NCBI GenBank assembly: GCA_030068525.1
Contig: JASJOS010000001.1
Coordinates: 620,001-684,000, forward strand
From: Xanthocytophaga flava
GTDB lineage: Bacteria; Bacteroidota; Bacteroidia; Cytophagales; 172606-1
Direction: 5' to 3'
DNA length: 64,000 bases
Shown here: positions 9,514 through 18,687 of the stretch, one piece after another
Layout: the number at the start of each line of letters is the position of its first letter
Numbering within the stretch: the stretch's first letter is position 1
Made by a program: the position numbers and the translations under genes
The notes under the pieces: generated by a model
What the model was told of the DNA's origin: nothing
The model's database searches: none
The model's input: only the letters and a program-made list of their open reading frames with translations

Positions 9514-10335
9514 TTACTTCCGACGACTAACAATCAAGTCATTAGAATATTTCTTCGGTCTACGGGTCTTCTTACCTTTAGTATACAGACCTTTGCGAGA
9601 GCGAGGGTGTCCACCAGATGCACGACCTTCACCACCACCCATTGGGTGATCAACAGGGTTCATAGCAACACCACGTACACGAGGACGACGTCCTAACCAA
9701 CGCTTACGACCAGCTTTTCCATAACTTACGTTCATATGATCTGCATTCGATACAGAACCTACAGTAGCAATACATGTAGCAAGAACCAGACGCATCTCAC
9801 CAGAAGGTAATTTTAGGGTAGCATATTTTCCTTCACGAGCAACCAACTGAGCATATGTACCGGCACTTCTAGCCATAGAACCACCTTTACCAGGCTGAAG
9901 CTCAATGTTATGAACGATAGTACCAAGAGGAATAGAAGAAAGAGGAAGTGCATTACCTACTTCAGGTGCAACACTTTTACCTGAAACGATGGTCTGTCCT
10001 ACAACGATACCAGCAGGCGCCAGTATATATCTTTTTTCACCATCTGCATAATTTACTAATGCAATACGGGCAGAACGGTTTGGATCGTACTCAACAGTCT
10101 CAACTGTAGCAGTAATATCAAACTTATCACGTTTAAAATCGATAATCCGATATTTACGCTTATGTCCACCACCGATATATCGCATTGCACGGTGTCCGTT
10201 ATCATTACGACCACCTGTCCTTTTCAGGGTTTCAGTCAAAGACTTCTCAGGCTTGTCAGTAGTGATCTCCTCAAAAGAAGGAGCCATTCTGAACCGTTGT
10301 CCTGGAGTAATTGGTTTTAATTTCTTAACAGCCAT
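9514..10335 (-). CDS. rplB: 50S ribosomal protein L2
   Basis: This 273-residue protein has an N-terminal OB fold ([17 protein letters not shown]) and a C-terminal SH3-like domain. The signature [20 protein letters not shown] contains the conserved His of the peptidyl-transferase region. L2 is essential for subunit association. It lies 55 nt after rplW. Confidence 0.98.
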   Translation of the reverse strand: MAVKKLKPITPGQRFRMAPSFEEITTDKPEKSLTETLKRTGGRNDNGHRAMRYIGGGHKRKYRIIDFKRDKFDITATVETVEYDPNRSARIALVNYADGEKRYILAPAGIVVGQTIVSGKSVAPEVGNALPLSSIPLGTIVHNIELQPGKGGSMARSAGTYAQLVAREGKYATLKLPSGEMRLVLATCIATVGSVSNADHMNVSYGKAGRKRWLGRRPRVRGVAMNPVDHPMGGGEGRASGGHPRSRKGLYTKGKKTRRPKKYSNDLIVSRRK

Positions 10336-10390
10336 TTTACTTATTTACTTTTAAACACGGATTATCGTGCCGTGCCACATAAGTTAATTA

Positions 10391-10678
10391 TTAAATATCT
10401 CCGTAGAAGTCAATCACTTCTCCTGCAGCCAACGTTACGATTGCTTTCTTATAAGAAACTGTACGACCAGCAAGAACTTTAGATTGAGTAAAGCGAGTCT
10501 TTTCTTTACCAGCATAACGAATAGTTCTTACACCATTAACGTTAACGCCATAAGCACGCTCAATTGCTTTTTTAATCTCTATCTTATTAGCCTTTTTATC
10601 AACAACAAAGGTATAAATACCTTTTTCAGTCAAGGCATTCGCCTTTTCAGTAATCAGAGGTCTTTTAATGATACTCAT
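10391..10678 (-). CDS. rplW: 50S ribosomal protein L23
   Basis: This 95-residue protein begins MSIIKRPLITEKANALTEKG and contains the YTFVVDKKANKIEIKKAIER segment and the VNVNGVRTIRY loop. L23 is the main docking protein for trigger factor and SRP at the tunnel exit. It lies 8 nt after rplD. Confidence 0.96.
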   Translation of the reverse strand: MSIIKRPLITEKANALTEKGIYTFVVDKKANKIEIKKAIERAYGVNVNGVRTIRYAGKEKTRFTQSKVLAGRTVSYKKAIVTLAAGEVIDFYGDI

Positions 10679-10686
10679 TTTTTGAG

Positions 10687-11313
10687 CTATTTAAGAAGTT
10701 CTTCAATTTTCACCAATGAACCTTCGCTTATCAATAAAAGATCCGCATTCATCAGTTCGTATGTATTAAGTTGATTTGCCAGAATAACTTTAGCTTTTGG
10801 CAAATTGCGACTAGACAAAACAACATTTTTATTTACTTCAGGAAGAACTAATAATGTTTTTTTATCCAGAGCAGACAAACTTTCCAGAATCTTAATGTAT
10901 TCTTTTGTCTTTGGCTGACTCAACGTAAAGTCTTCAACAACTGTAATTCCAGAATTAACAGCTTTGTAGCTTAACGCCGACTTTCTAGCCAACTCCTTAA
11001 CTTTCTTATTCAACTTAAAGCTGTAATCGCGAGGAACTGGCCCGAAAACACGACCACCATGACGATAAAGAGGGTTCTTAATACTTCCTTTACGAGAACC
11101 ACCTGTACCCTTTTGTTTATGAAGTTTACGGGTAGAGCCATGAACTTCATTTCTTTGTTTTGCCTTATGGGTCCCTTGACGCTGATTAGCAAGATATTGC
11201 TTTACGTCCAGGTAGATCGCATGATCATTTGGAGTTATGCCGAAGATCTCATCAACCAAGGCAATCTTTCTACCTGTCTCTTTACCCGAAATATTATATA
11301 TTGATACTTCCAT
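10687..11313 (-). CDS. rplD: 50S ribosomal protein L4
   Basis: This 208-residue protein begins [20 protein letters not shown]. The tunnel loop region [20 protein letters not shown] followed by [20 protein letters not shown] is diagnostic. In enterobacteria L4 is the autoregulator of the S10 operon. Whether that applies here is not visible. It lies 37 nt after rplC. Confidence 0.97.
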   Translation of the reverse strand: MEVSIYNISGKETGRKIALVDEIFGITPNDHAIYLDVKQYLANQRQGTHKAKQRNEVHGSTRKLHKQKGTGGSRKGSIKNPLYRHGGRVFGPVPRDYSFKLNKKVKELARKSALSYKAVNSGITVVEDFTLSQPKTKEYIKILESLSALDKKTLLVLPEVNKNVVLSSRNLPKAKVILANQLNTYELMNADLLLISEGSLVKIEELLK

Positions 11314-11350
11314 TGTTACTTACCTTTTTAGTACACACTTGATGTATGTA

Positions 11351-11986
11351 TTAGATGATTTCTCTGTGATTATCAATGATGACAATAGAATTTTTAGCCC
11401 CAGGAACAGAACCACTGATCAAAACCAGATTTTTCTCTGGAATAACTCTCAAAACACGAAGGTTCTGAACAGTTACACGATTACCACCTGTCCGACCGGC
11501 CATACGCAATCCTTTAAATACCCGAGCAGGGAAAGAACATGCACCGATAGAACCTGGATGGCGTTGACGATTATGCTGACCATGCGTACCTGCACCCACA
11601 CCACTAAATCCATGTCTCTTTACAACACCCTGAAAACCTTTACCTTTAGAAGTGCCAACCACATCAACGAATTCACCTGCTTCACATACATCTCCAACCT
11701 GGATAGTATCGCCTAAAGAAACTTTTACTACAAAGTCTTTAAACTCAACAAGCTTGCGCTTAGGAGTTGTGTTAGCCTTTTTAAAATGGCCCAACAATGG
11801 CTTCGCAGTATTTTTCTCTTTCTTTTCTCCGAAAGCCAACTGTACTGCTTCGTACCCATCAACTTCAATCGACTTTACCTGTGTAACTACACAAGGCCCT
11901 GCTTCAATTACTGTACACGCAACACTTTCACCCTCAGGTGTAAAGATGCTGGTCATTCCAATTTTTTTTCCTAAGATACCTGACAT
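11351..11986 (-). CDS. rplC: 50S ribosomal protein L3
   Basis: This 211-residue protein begins [20 protein letters not shown] and has the conserved [19 protein letters not shown] and [20 protein letters not shown] loops that reach toward the peptidyl-transferase centre. It is the first gene after the terminator-promoter break at 12070-12242, so it is probably the first gene of its own transcript, with a leader of about 75 nt. Confidence 0.97.
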   Translation of the reverse strand: MSGILGKKIGMTSIFTPEGESVACTVIEAGPCVVTQVKSIEVDGYEAVQLAFGEKKEKNTAKPLLGHFKKANTTPKRKLVEFKDFVVKVSLGDTIQVGDVCEAGEFVDVVGTSKGKGFQGVVKRHGFSGVGAGTHGQHNRQRHPGSIGACSFPARVFKGLRMAGRTGGNRVTVQNLRVLRVIPEKNLVLISGSVPGAKNSIVIIDNHREII

Positions 11987-12069
11987 GATTGCTTAAAAAC
12001 TTACGTGAATGTTTTAAAGCTTATGACTTGATTTTGACAACCAGCGGTCAGCTTTTGTAAAACGGACTG

Positions 12070-12099
12070 CAAAGGTAGAGGTTTATATTAAGAAAGCAA
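12070..12099 (-). promoter_or_regulatory. Promoter of the rplC (S10/spc) transcript
   Basis: On the minus strand TTG (12099-12097), 19 nt, then TACCTTTG (12077-12070) match the Bacteroidota promoter consensus exactly. The expected start is near 12063, about 75 nt before the rplC ATG. It lies just after the rpsJ terminator. Confidence 0.75.
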
Positions 12100-12200
12100 G
12101 CAATACATCAAAAAAAAATAAAGCACTAGGCACTTTTTTTTCACTTTTACCGTTTTCTACCCCCTATCCTGGTTATCTATTGAAGAATAAACTTTAATAT

Positions 12201-12242
12201 ATCAAATAAAAAACCTGCTTCTGTTAGTAACAGAGGCAGGTT
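12201..12242 (-). terminator. Intrinsic terminator after rpsJ
   Basis: On the minus strand AACCTGCCTCTGTTA pairs with TAACAGAAGCAGGTT across a one-base centre (15 bp with one G-U pair, so the real loop is a few bases), followed by TTTTTTATTT. The strength of the stem and T tract indicates a real stop between rpsJ and rplC, genes that are usually co-transcribed. Confidence 0.8.
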
Positions 12243-12264
12243 CTGCTTCTGACAAATAAGCTCG

Positions 12265-12570
12265 TCACACTTTAATTTCTACATCAACCCCACTAGGTAA
12301 TTCAAGTTTCATTAATGCGTCAACTGTTTTTGCACTCGAAGAATGAATATCAATCAAACGCTTATATGTGCAAAGTTGAAATTGTTCACGCGATTTTTTG
12401 TTAACATGTGGTGAACGCAATACTGTAAACTTTTCTTTTTCAGTAGGCAACGGAATAGGACCGCTCACTACTGCGCCTGTAGACTTTACAGCTTTAACGA
12501 TTCTTTCACATGACTTGTCTACCAAGCTATGATCGAATGATTTTAATTTAATCCGAATTTTCTGAGTCAT
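12265..12570 (-). CDS. rpsJ: 30S ribosomal protein S10
   Basis: This 101-residue protein begins [20 protein letters not shown] and contains [20 protein letters not shown] and the [20 protein letters not shown] stretch typical of S10/NusE. It works both in the 30S head and, with NusB, in antitermination. It is separated from fusA by 126 nt with a stem-loop and is followed by a strong terminator, so it appears to be the last gene of the str transcript. Confidence 0.97.
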   Translation of the reverse strand: MTQKIRIKLKSFDHSLVDKSCERIVKAVKSTGAVVSGPIPLPTEKEKFTVLRSPHVNKKSREQFQLCTYKRLIDIHSSSAKTVDALMKLELPSGVDVEIKV

Positions 12571-12645
12571 TTTATTATTTGTTCAGGCGCTGATACACGT
12601 TTGACCAGCAGGTTTTGACTTTGAAAAGAAACTTATATACATAAA

Positions 12646-12685
12646 ATAGACTACAAATTATTATTTCAAACAATCTGTAGTCTAT
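12646..12685 (-). terminator. Stem-loop between fusA and rpsJ
   Basis: ATAGACTACA pairs perfectly with TGTAGTCTAT (10 bp, 20-nt loop), and on the minus strand TTTTAT follows. It may be a weak terminator, an RNA-processing site or an attenuator that sets the fusA:rpsJ ratio. No clear promoter for rpsJ was found after it, so some read-through is expected. Confidence 0.5.
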
Positions 12686-12696
12686 CCAATTTTACT

Positions 12697-14841
12697 TTAT
12701 ACTTTAGCTCCTTTAAGCTTTGCAATAACTGTTTCAGCCATGTTAGGAGGAAGAATCTCATAATGAGAGAATGTCAATGTAGCAGAAGCACGTCCAGAAG
12801 AAATAGTACGCAGATCAGTTACATAACCGAATAGTTCAGACAACGGAACGTCAGCTTTTACAATCTGAGCACCACCTTTACTATCCATACCTTTCATTAA
12901 ACCACGACGACGGTTCAAGTCACCTGTTACAGGACCTGTAAACTCGTCAGGAGTAGTAACTTCTACACTCATGATTGGTTCAAGTAATTTAGGACCAGCT
13001 TGTTTAGCAGCTTCGCGGAAACCATCACGTGCAGCTATCTCGAAAGACAGTGAGTCAGAGTCAACTGCGTGGAAGGAACCATGGAACAAGCGTACTTTCA
13101 TGCTATCAACAGGATATCCTGCCATAGGTCCGTTTTTCATTGCTTCAGCAAAACCCTTCTGAACTGCAGGAATGAATTCGCGAGGAATAGCACCACCTAC
13201 AATGCCGTTTACAAACTGGAAGCTTTCAGTTGGGTTTGCAGCTTTGAATTCTTCGTCTATTGGCCCGATTTCAAATACAATATCCGCAAATTTACCACGA
13301 CCACCTGTTTGTTTCTTAAATACCTCACGGTGTTCGATAGTTTTGGTGATAGTCTCTTTGTAAGCAACCTGAGGAGCACCCTGATTGATTTCAACGTTGA
13401 ATTCACGTCTCATCCGGTCAATGATGATTTCCAGGTGCAACTCACCCATACCTTTCAATACAGTCTGCCCAGTTTCCTGATCAGTTTCTACACGAAGTGT
13501 TGGATCTTCTTCTACCAGTTTAGTGATAGCGTTGCTTAATTTATCAACATCAGCTTGTTTCTTAGGCTCAATAGCATACCCAATCACAGGCTCTGGGAAG
13601 CTCATAGACTCCAGAATGATAGGCTTGCTTTCATCTACCAGTGTATCACCAGTTTTGATATCTTTGAAACCAACACCTGCTGCGATATCACCTGCTTCTA
13701 CTTTGTCGATTGGATTCTGCTTGTTAGCATGCATCTGCATCAGACGAGAGATACGCTCTTTCTTACCAGTACGCATGTTCAATACATAAGAACCAGCATC
13801 CAGATATCCCGAGTATACACGGAAGAATGCAAGACGACCTACATATGGATCTGTTGCAATTTTGAAGGCCAATGCTGCAAATGGACCATTTACATCTGGC
13901 TTTCTTTCTTCTTCCTGTCCTGAATCAGGATTTTCACCCATAATTGCAGGCATATCCAGTGGAGAAGGCAGATAGGCAATAACTGCATCCAGCATAGTCT
14001 GAACTCCTTTATTTTTGAAGGCAGAACCACACAATACAGGAGTGATTGTCATATCGATAGTAGCTTTACGAATAGCTACCATCATTTCTTCACGTGTGAT
14101 AGAGTTAGGATCATCAAAGAACTTCTCCATCAGATGATCATCGTATTCAGCTACTGATTCAACCAGATATTGTCTCCACTCATCAGCAGTTTCAATCAGG
14201 TCTTCAGGAATATCAATGATTTTATATGTTTTACCTTTATCTGCTTCATTCCAGATGATACCTTTCATGATCAACAGGTCAACAACACCTTTAAATTGAT
14301 CTTCAGCACCAATCGGAACTTGTAACGGAACAGGTTTAGCATTTAGTTTTTCTTTGATTTCTTTTACACAGTTAAAGAAATCTGCACCAGCACGGTCCAT
14401 TTTGTTTACGAAACAAAGACGTGGTACATGGTACTTGTTAGCCTGACGCCATACGGTTTCAGACTGAGGTTCTACACCTGATACGGCATCAAACAAAGCC
14501 ACTGCACCATCCAATACACGCAGAGAACGCTCTACTTCTACAGTAAAGTCAACGTGACCAGGAGTATCAATCAGGTTAATCTCATATGTTTTTGTTATAC
14601 CATCAAGAACCTCGCCCTGCTCTGTTGGATAGTTCCATTGCGCGTGAGTAGCAGCAGAAGTAATGGTGATACCACGTTCCTGTTCCTGCACCATCCAGTC
14701 CATAGTTGCAGCGCCTTCGTGTACTTCACCTATTTTGTGAGTTCTTCCTGTGTAGTACAGAACACGCTCACTGGTAGTTGTTTTTCCGGCATCAATGTGC
14801 GCCATGATACCAATATTGCGCAGATATTTTAAGTCAGCCAT
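12697..14841 (-). CDS. fusA: Elongation factor G
   Basis: This 714-residue translational GTPase drives ribosomal translocation. GTPase motifs are visible: G1 [19 protein letters not shown] near residue 14, switch region [10 protein letters not shown]3 DTPGHVDF and G4 NKMDRAGA. Domains II-V follow, ending [20 protein letters not shown], the EF-G domain V signature. It lies in the str order rpsL-rpsG-fusA-rpsJ. The 151-nt gap upstream contains two stem-loops. Confidence 0.98.
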   Translation of the reverse strand: MADLKYLRNIGIMAHIDAGKTTTSERVLYYTGRTHKIGEVHEGAATMDWMVQEQERGITITSAATHAQWNYPTEQGEVLDGITKTYEINLIDTPGHVDFTVEVERSLRVLDGAVALFDAVSGVEPQSETVWRQANKYHVPRLCFVNKMDRAGADFFNCVKEIKEKLNAKPVPLQVPIGAEDQFKGVVDLLIMKGIIWNEADKGKTYKIIDIPEDLIETADEWRQYLVESVAEYDDHLMEKFFDDPNSITREEMMVAIRKATIDMTITPVLCGSAFKNKGVQTMLDAVIAYLPSPLDMPAIMGENPDSGQEEERKPDVNGPFAALAFKIATDPYVGRLAFFRVYSGYLDAGSYVLNMRTGKKERISRLMQMHANKQNPIDKVEAGDIAAGVGFKDIKTGDTLVDESKPIILESMSFPEPVIGYAIEPKKQADVDKLSNAITKLVEEDPTLRVETDQETGQTVLKGMGELHLEIIIDRMRREFNVEINQGAPQVAYKETITKTIEHREVFKKQTGGRGKFADIVFEIGPIDEEFKAANPTESFQFVNGIVGGAIPREFIPAVQKGFAEAMKNGPMAGYPVDSMKVRLFHGSFHAVDSDSLSFEIAARDGFREAAKQAGPKLLEPIMSVEVTTPDEFTGPVTGDLNRRRGLMKGMDSKGGAQIVKADVPLSELFGYVTDLRTISSGRASATLTFSHYEILPPNMAETVIAKLKGAKV

Positions 14842-14898
14842 AGTTTTACCTTGCGGTAATTACAGGTTTGATGTATAAAAACGTTATTATTTATGTCA

Positions 14899-14971
14899 AT
14901 AGCGGACACTTGCCCGCTATCAATAAGAATGTCATTTTACAGAAGCTTTCTTAAAGAAAAACCCTGTAAAA
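14899..14971 (-). promoter_or_regulatory. Two stem-loops between rpsG and fusA
   Basis: ATAGCGG/CCGCTAT (14899-14920) and TTTTACAG/CTGTAAAA (14935-14971) form two adjacent stems in the 151-nt gap. Neither is followed by a convincing T tract on the minus strand. They may be mRNA processing or regulatory structures setting fusA expression relative to rpsG. Confidence 0.35.
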
Positions 14972-14992
14972 CGACATATATATCGAAAGAAA

Positions 14993-15460
14993 TTAAAACT
15001 TAAAGTGAGAGAACGCTTTGTTTGCATCCGCCATACGATGAGTATCATCTTTCTTTTTCACAGCAGCACCTTCACCTTTAGACGCAGCAACAATCTCCCC
15101 TGCTAATCTTTCTGTCATTGTTTTCTCACCACGTTTACGCGCATAGGCAATCATCCACTTGATACCCAATGCCTGACGACGCTCAGGACGTACTTCTGTT
15201 GGAACCTGGAATGTAGCACCACCAACCCGACGACTGCGAACTTCTACAGTTGGCATAATATTATTCAACGCCTTTCTCCATACATCCAATCCATTTTCAT
15301 TAGTACGACTAGCAACCAGATCAACTGCATCATAGAAGATAGAGTACGCAATACTCTTCTTTCCTTCATACATCAATGAATTCACAAATTTGGTTACCAA
15401 TACATCCTTAAATTTAGGATCAGGTAAAACGTAGCGTTTTTGAGGTTTAGACTTTCTCAT
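14993..15460 (-). CDS. rpsG: 30S ribosomal protein S7
   Basis: This 155-residue protein begins MRKSKPQKRYVLPDPKFKDV and contains the signature KALNNIMPTVEVRSRRVGGA. It nucleates assembly of the 30S head and contacts the E-site tRNA. It lies 152 nt after rpsL with no obvious regulatory site in between. Confidence 0.97.
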   Translation of the reverse strand: MRKSKPQKRYVLPDPKFKDVLVTKFVNSLMYEGKKSIAYSIFYDAVDLVASRTNENGLDVWRKALNNIMPTVEVRSRRVGGATFQVPTEVRPERRQALGIKWMIAYARKRGEKTMTERLAGEIVAASKGEGAAVKKKDDTHRMADANKAFSHFKF

Positions 15461-15612
15461 AATTTCTCGTGTGTGTTACACAACGCTTCTCCGGCATATA
15501 CCGAATACTCACGATTTTTTTGTTAGAATAAAAGATTAGTTTTTTATTAAGTTGGACAAAGCCCAATAGGTACTCATACTATCATCCAAAAGCATAGACG
15601 ATACTACTTTTC

Positions 15613-16029
15613 TTATTTCTTACCGCCTTTTCCTTTTACTGGTTGTGCTGGCTGACCTGGTTTTGGACGTTTAGCACCATATTTAGAACGACCTTGTTTA
15701 CGGTTCTGAACACCAGCAGTATCCAACGCACCACGTACGATGTGATAACGAACACCTGGAAGATCTTTCACACGACCACCACGAATCAAAACGATAGAGT
15801 GCTCTTGCAAATTATGTCCTTCTCCAGGGATGTAAGCGTTAACCTCTTTCTGATTTGTCAAACGCACACGGGCTACTTTACGCAAAGCAGAATTTGGTTT
15901 TTTTGGCGTCGTTGTATACACACGTGTACACACACCGCGACGTTGCGGACAGGAATCCAAAGCAGGAGATTTTGACTTAAACTCCAACTGTGTTCTTCCC
16001 TTACGTACTAACTGTTGAATAGTAGGCAT
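15613..16029 (-). CDS. rpsL: 30S ribosomal protein S12
   Basis: This 138-residue protein contains [20 protein letters not shown], the decoding-centre loop with the streptomycin-site Lys in [11 protein letters not shown], and the second loop [18 protein letters not shown]12 controls accuracy at the A site. It is the first gene of the str transcript and has a strong promoter about 50 nt upstream. Confidence 0.98.
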   Translation of the reverse strand: MPTIQQLVRKGRTQLEFKSKSPALDSCPQRRGVCTRVYTTTPKKPNSALRKVARVRLTNQKEVNAYIPGEGHNLQEHSIVLIRGGRVKDLPGVRYHIVRGALDTAGVQNRKQGRSKYGAKRPKPGQPAQPVKGKGGKK

Positions 16030-16078
16030 TTATGTATTATTTTTTTACGTTCCTTAATACGTTTTTATTTTGGGAACG

Positions 16079-16108
16079 CAAAAGTAAAGTAAATTATCAA
16101 GATTGCAA
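16079..16108 (-). promoter_or_regulatory. Promoter of the str operon
   Basis: On the minus strand TTG (16108-16106, within TTTTG), 19 nt, then TACTTTTG (16086-16079) match the Bacteroidota consensus exactly. The expected start is near 16072, about 43 nt before the rpsL ATG. The rest of 16109-16344 is AT-rich and holds no gene I can support. Confidence 0.75.
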
Positions 16109-16344
16109 AATTCTTTATATTTTTTTCAAGTGTATATTCCCTTTCTATCTCAGACAGAAATGATTGCCGATATACGTATACAATGCATCTTTGTAAGAAA
16201 CGACCTAAATCACTGATTAAAGCTCCCAAACACATAAATTATGTACTCTATTTTCAAGATAAACCCTCGCACCATTGACAGTATTATCTGACTGTTATTG
16301 TAAAAGTTCCGCACTTATACCCCTATCACTATAAGAGGTTATCT

Positions 16345-16375
16345 AAAATAAAAAAGGCAGCACATATGTGCTACC
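16345..16375 (-). terminator. Terminator after purE
   Basis: On the minus strand GGTAGCACAT pairs with ATGTGCTGCC (10 bp, one wobble; the centre bases open to form the loop), followed by TTTTTTATTTTAG. It lies 31 nt after the purE stop and isolates purE from the str promoter. Confidence 0.7.
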
Positions 16376-16406
16376 CCTTTAGAGCATTAGAGACTAAATC
16401 AAGTAC

Positions 16407-16895
16407 TTAAAACTGAGGTTGATTTAAGCGTTCATTCATCTTTTCAACTTTTCTTTTTAAATCATCTTTATAAGCAGCTAAACGATTTGCTATTTTCTCA
16501 TCAGACACTCCCAGAATCTGAGCAGCAAGTATACCTGCATTTTTTGCCCCATCAAGTGCAACAGTAGCTACTGGCACTCCACCTGGCATTTGTAAAATGG
16601 ATAGGATAGAATCCCATCCGTCTGTAGAATGAGAAGATTTTACGGGCACTCCGATTACAGGAAGTGTTGTTAAAGAAGCAACCATACCTGGCAAATGAGC
16701 AGCCCCACCGGCTCCTGCCACAATTACTTTTATTCCACGACCACGTGCCGCTTGAGCATACTCAACCATACGTAAAGGTGTACGATGGGCTGAAACAATA
16801 GAAACTTCGTAAGGGATGGATAACTCCTGAAGAATGTTGGCAGCATCAGACATTACCCGATAATCAGACTCGCTGCCCATAATAATACCTACCAT
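16407..16895 (-). CDS. purE: 5-(carboxyamino)imidazole ribonucleotide mutase (PurE class I)
   Basis: This 162-residue enzyme converts N5-CAIR to CAIR in purine synthesis. Motifs are GSESDYRVM near the N-terminus (phosphate loop), SAHRTP with the catalytic His, and AGAGGAAHLPGMVASLT. It is the class I type that works with PurK, which is encoded upstream on the same strand after 236 nt. The terminator at 16345-16375 ends the transcript. Confidence 0.96.
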   Translation of the reverse strand: MVGIIMGSESDYRVMSDAANILQELSIPYEVSIVSAHRTPLRMVEYAQAARGRGIKVIVAGAGGAAHLPGMVASLTTLPVIGVPVKSSHSTDGWDSILSILQMPGGVPVATVALDGAKNAGILAAQILGVSDEKIANRLAAYKDDLKRKVEKMNERLNQPQF

Positions 16896-17131
16896 AGTTG
16901 GCTGTAGATTTAAATAAAATATAAAGAAATTTGAGCGTGTACGTGTTTCGCTTCAGAGATAAAATTATTTGCTAAGTACTGCTTTTTTTTTGTAGCAAAC
17001 AATAGGATAAGACAAAATAAATACCTGATTAGCAAAGGGAAAGCAAAATAAAATTCCAAAAACACAAAGCAGTCACAAAACAATTACTTTACTATCTAAT
17101 ATTAACCAAATAAACTTATCACTAATACTGC

Positions 17132-18274
17132 CTACTTGCTTATTACTTTCAGACTGTCACGGACTACTGAAACTTTATTCTGCAGAGAACTCAGGTTGGT
17201 GTCCAGAATAGTTACATGTCCCATCTTTCTGAATGGCTTGGTAGTCTGCTTGCCATATAAATGAGGATATACACCTGCTATTTGCAACACAGTCTCCATC
17301 CCTTCATAATATGCATCTCCGGTGTATCCTGCCTCACCAAGCAGATTTACCATAGCGGCAAGTGATTTTATGTGTGTACTTCCCAATGGCAAATCCAGAA
17401 CGGCTCTGAGATGTTGTTCAAACTGGGAGGTATAATTGGCTTTGATAGTATGGTGTCCGCTGTTGTGTGGACGGGGCGCAGATTCATTTACCAAGACTTC
17501 TCCCTCTTTGGTCAAGAACATCTCAACAGCAAGTAAACCTACTATCTCCAGATTCTCAGCCACTTTACGGGCTAATCGCTGTGCCTGTTCCTCTACCTCT
17601 ACGGAAATCTGTGCAGGAGCAAACAGGTACTCTACCAGATTATGTTCCGGATGAAATACTAACTCCACCACTGGGAATGTTTCCATTTCGCCATTACTTC
17701 GACGTGCCACAATAACTGAGATTTCTTTCTCAAAATCGATAGCTTTTTCCAGCAGACCAGGTTCAGTAAAGGCTTTCCCCAGATCCTCAGCCGATTTTAA
17801 GCGCTGTACTCCTCTCCCATCGTATCCGGCTTTGCCCAATTTTTGAAATGCAGGAAGAAAGTCAACGTGTTTTGCTACGTCTTCAACTGTATCTGTCAGT
17901 ACAAAATCAGGTGTAGGAATGCCGTGGTCTTTATAGAATTGCTTCTGTACACGTTTATCCTGAATGATTCGGATTACCTTAGGCTGAGGATATACTTTCA
18001 CTCCTTCTGCTTCTAGTTTTTCCAGTGCATCTACATTCACATGTTCAATTTCGATGGTAAGTACATCTACGTTTTTACCAAAAGCATAGACAGCATCAAA
18101 ATCCATCAGAGAGCCCTGAACAAACTCATGTGCCAGATATTTGCAGGGAGCCTCCGCATCCGGGTCCATGATTTTGATATATGTATTTAAGTCAATAGAG
18201 GCTTGTATAAGCATGCGACCAAGCTGTCCTCCTCCGAGAATACCTAGTTTAAATGTTTTACTAAACGGATTCAT
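17132..18274 (-). CDS. purK: 5-(carboxyamino)imidazole ribonucleotide synthase (PurK)
   Basis: This ATP-grasp enzyme carboxylates AIR with bicarbonate to N5-CAIR, the substrate of PurE. The start at 18274 (MNPFSKTFKLGILGGGQLGR, 380 residues) is preferred. An in-frame ATG at 18301 would add nine residues. Motifs are GGGQLGRM, LTIEIEHV, the ATP-grasp GKAGYDGRGV and NESAPRPHNSGHHT. A promoter-like element lies upstream at 18357-18364. Confidence 0.95.
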   Translation of the reverse strand: MNPFSKTFKLGILGGGQLGRMLIQASIDLNTYIKIMDPDAEAPCKYLAHEFVQGSLMDFDAVYAFGKNVDVLTIEIEHVNVDALEKLEAEGVKVYPQPKVIRIIQDKRVQKQFYKDHGIPTPDFVLTDTVEDVAKHVDFLPAFQKLGKAGYDGRGVQRLKSAEDLGKAFTEPGLLEKAIDFEKEISVIVARRSNGEMETFPVVELVFHPEHNLVEYLFAPAQISVEVEEQAQRLARKVAENLEIVGLLAVEMFLTKEGEVLVNESAPRPHNSGHHTIKANYTSQFEQHLRAVLDLPLGSTHIKSLAAMVNLLGEAGYTGDAYYEGMETVLQIAGVYPHLYGKQTTKPFRKMGHVTILDTNLSSLQNKVSVVRDSLKVISK

Positions 18275-18356
18275 TGTATTTGTATCTAGTGCTAATGCCA
18301 CCAGTAGGAGTCGTTAGTGTTTGAGTTCTTGCAGACAAAGGGATTATTTGGGGTCA

Positions 18357-18364
18357 CAAAGGTA
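18357..18364 (-). promoter_or_regulatory. Probable -7 element for purK
   Basis: TACCTTTG on the minus strand matches TAnnTTTG. The -33 region is only T-rich (no TTG at 19-21 nt), so the promoter is weaker than those of the ribosomal operons. It lies about 85 nt before the preferred purK start. Confidence 0.45.
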
Positions 18365-18426
18365 TGGGATTTTATATTAGGAAAAGTATGTGGCACAAAG
18401 AATAAAATATTTTGTCTACACTTTTC

Positions 18427-18456
18427 TTGCGTACTATACTCCTGCGCCTATATTTG
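18427..18456 (+). promoter_or_regulatory. Promoter of tRNA-Ala
   Basis: TTG (18427-18429), 19 nt, TATATTTG (18449-18456) match the Bacteroidota consensus exactly. Transcription would begin near 18463, only a few bases before the mature tRNA 5' end. Confidence 0.75.
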
Positions 18457-18466
18457 CAATCCGTTT

Positions 18467-18540
18467 GGGGTGTTAGCTCAGCTGGCTAGAGCGCTACAAT
18501 GGCATTGTAGAGGTCATCGGTTCGACTCCGATACGCTCCA
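18467..18540 (+). tRNA. tRNA-Ala, anticodon GGC
   Basis: The full cloverleaf can be drawn. The acceptor arm GGGGTGT pairs with ACGCTCC with two G-U pairs, the D arm is GCTC...GAGC, the anticodon arm is CTACA-ATGGCAT-TGTAG with anticodon GGC, and the T arm is ATCGG-TTCGACT-CCGAT. Discriminator is A. CCA is not encoded. It is a single tRNA gene divergent from purK. Confidence 0.96.
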
Positions 18541-18545
18541 CAAAA

Positions 18546-18575
18546 AATCCCTTAGGCCTGTTGACTTAAGGGATT
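18546..18575 (+). terminator. Terminator of tRNA-Ala
   Basis: AATCCCTTA pairs with TAAGGGATT around a 12-nt loop, followed by CTTGTTTTA. It begins six bases after the tRNA. Confidence 0.65.
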
Positions 18576-18687
18576 CTTGTTTTATGAGAGATTTCTAAAC
18601 AAAAGCATATTTTTCCTTTTACATACGATTTTTGTTATCATTAACTTAGCTGGCAAATTAGTATTTTGATAGCTATCGCAGTACTTC

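Noticed and set aside
11237..11996. Plus-strand frames opposite rplC and rplD
   Set aside because: They are antisense readings of well-supported ribosomal protein genes and show no protein-family motifs.
16896..17131. Independent promoter or riboswitch between purK and purE
   Set aside because: No TAnnTTTG element or stable aptamer-like fold was found in this 236-nt AT-rich gap; poly-A/T runs only.
18317..18598. Protein-coding frame across the tRNA-Ala gene
   Set aside because: It runs through a complete tRNA cloverleaf and its promoter, and the translated sequence has no family-like features.
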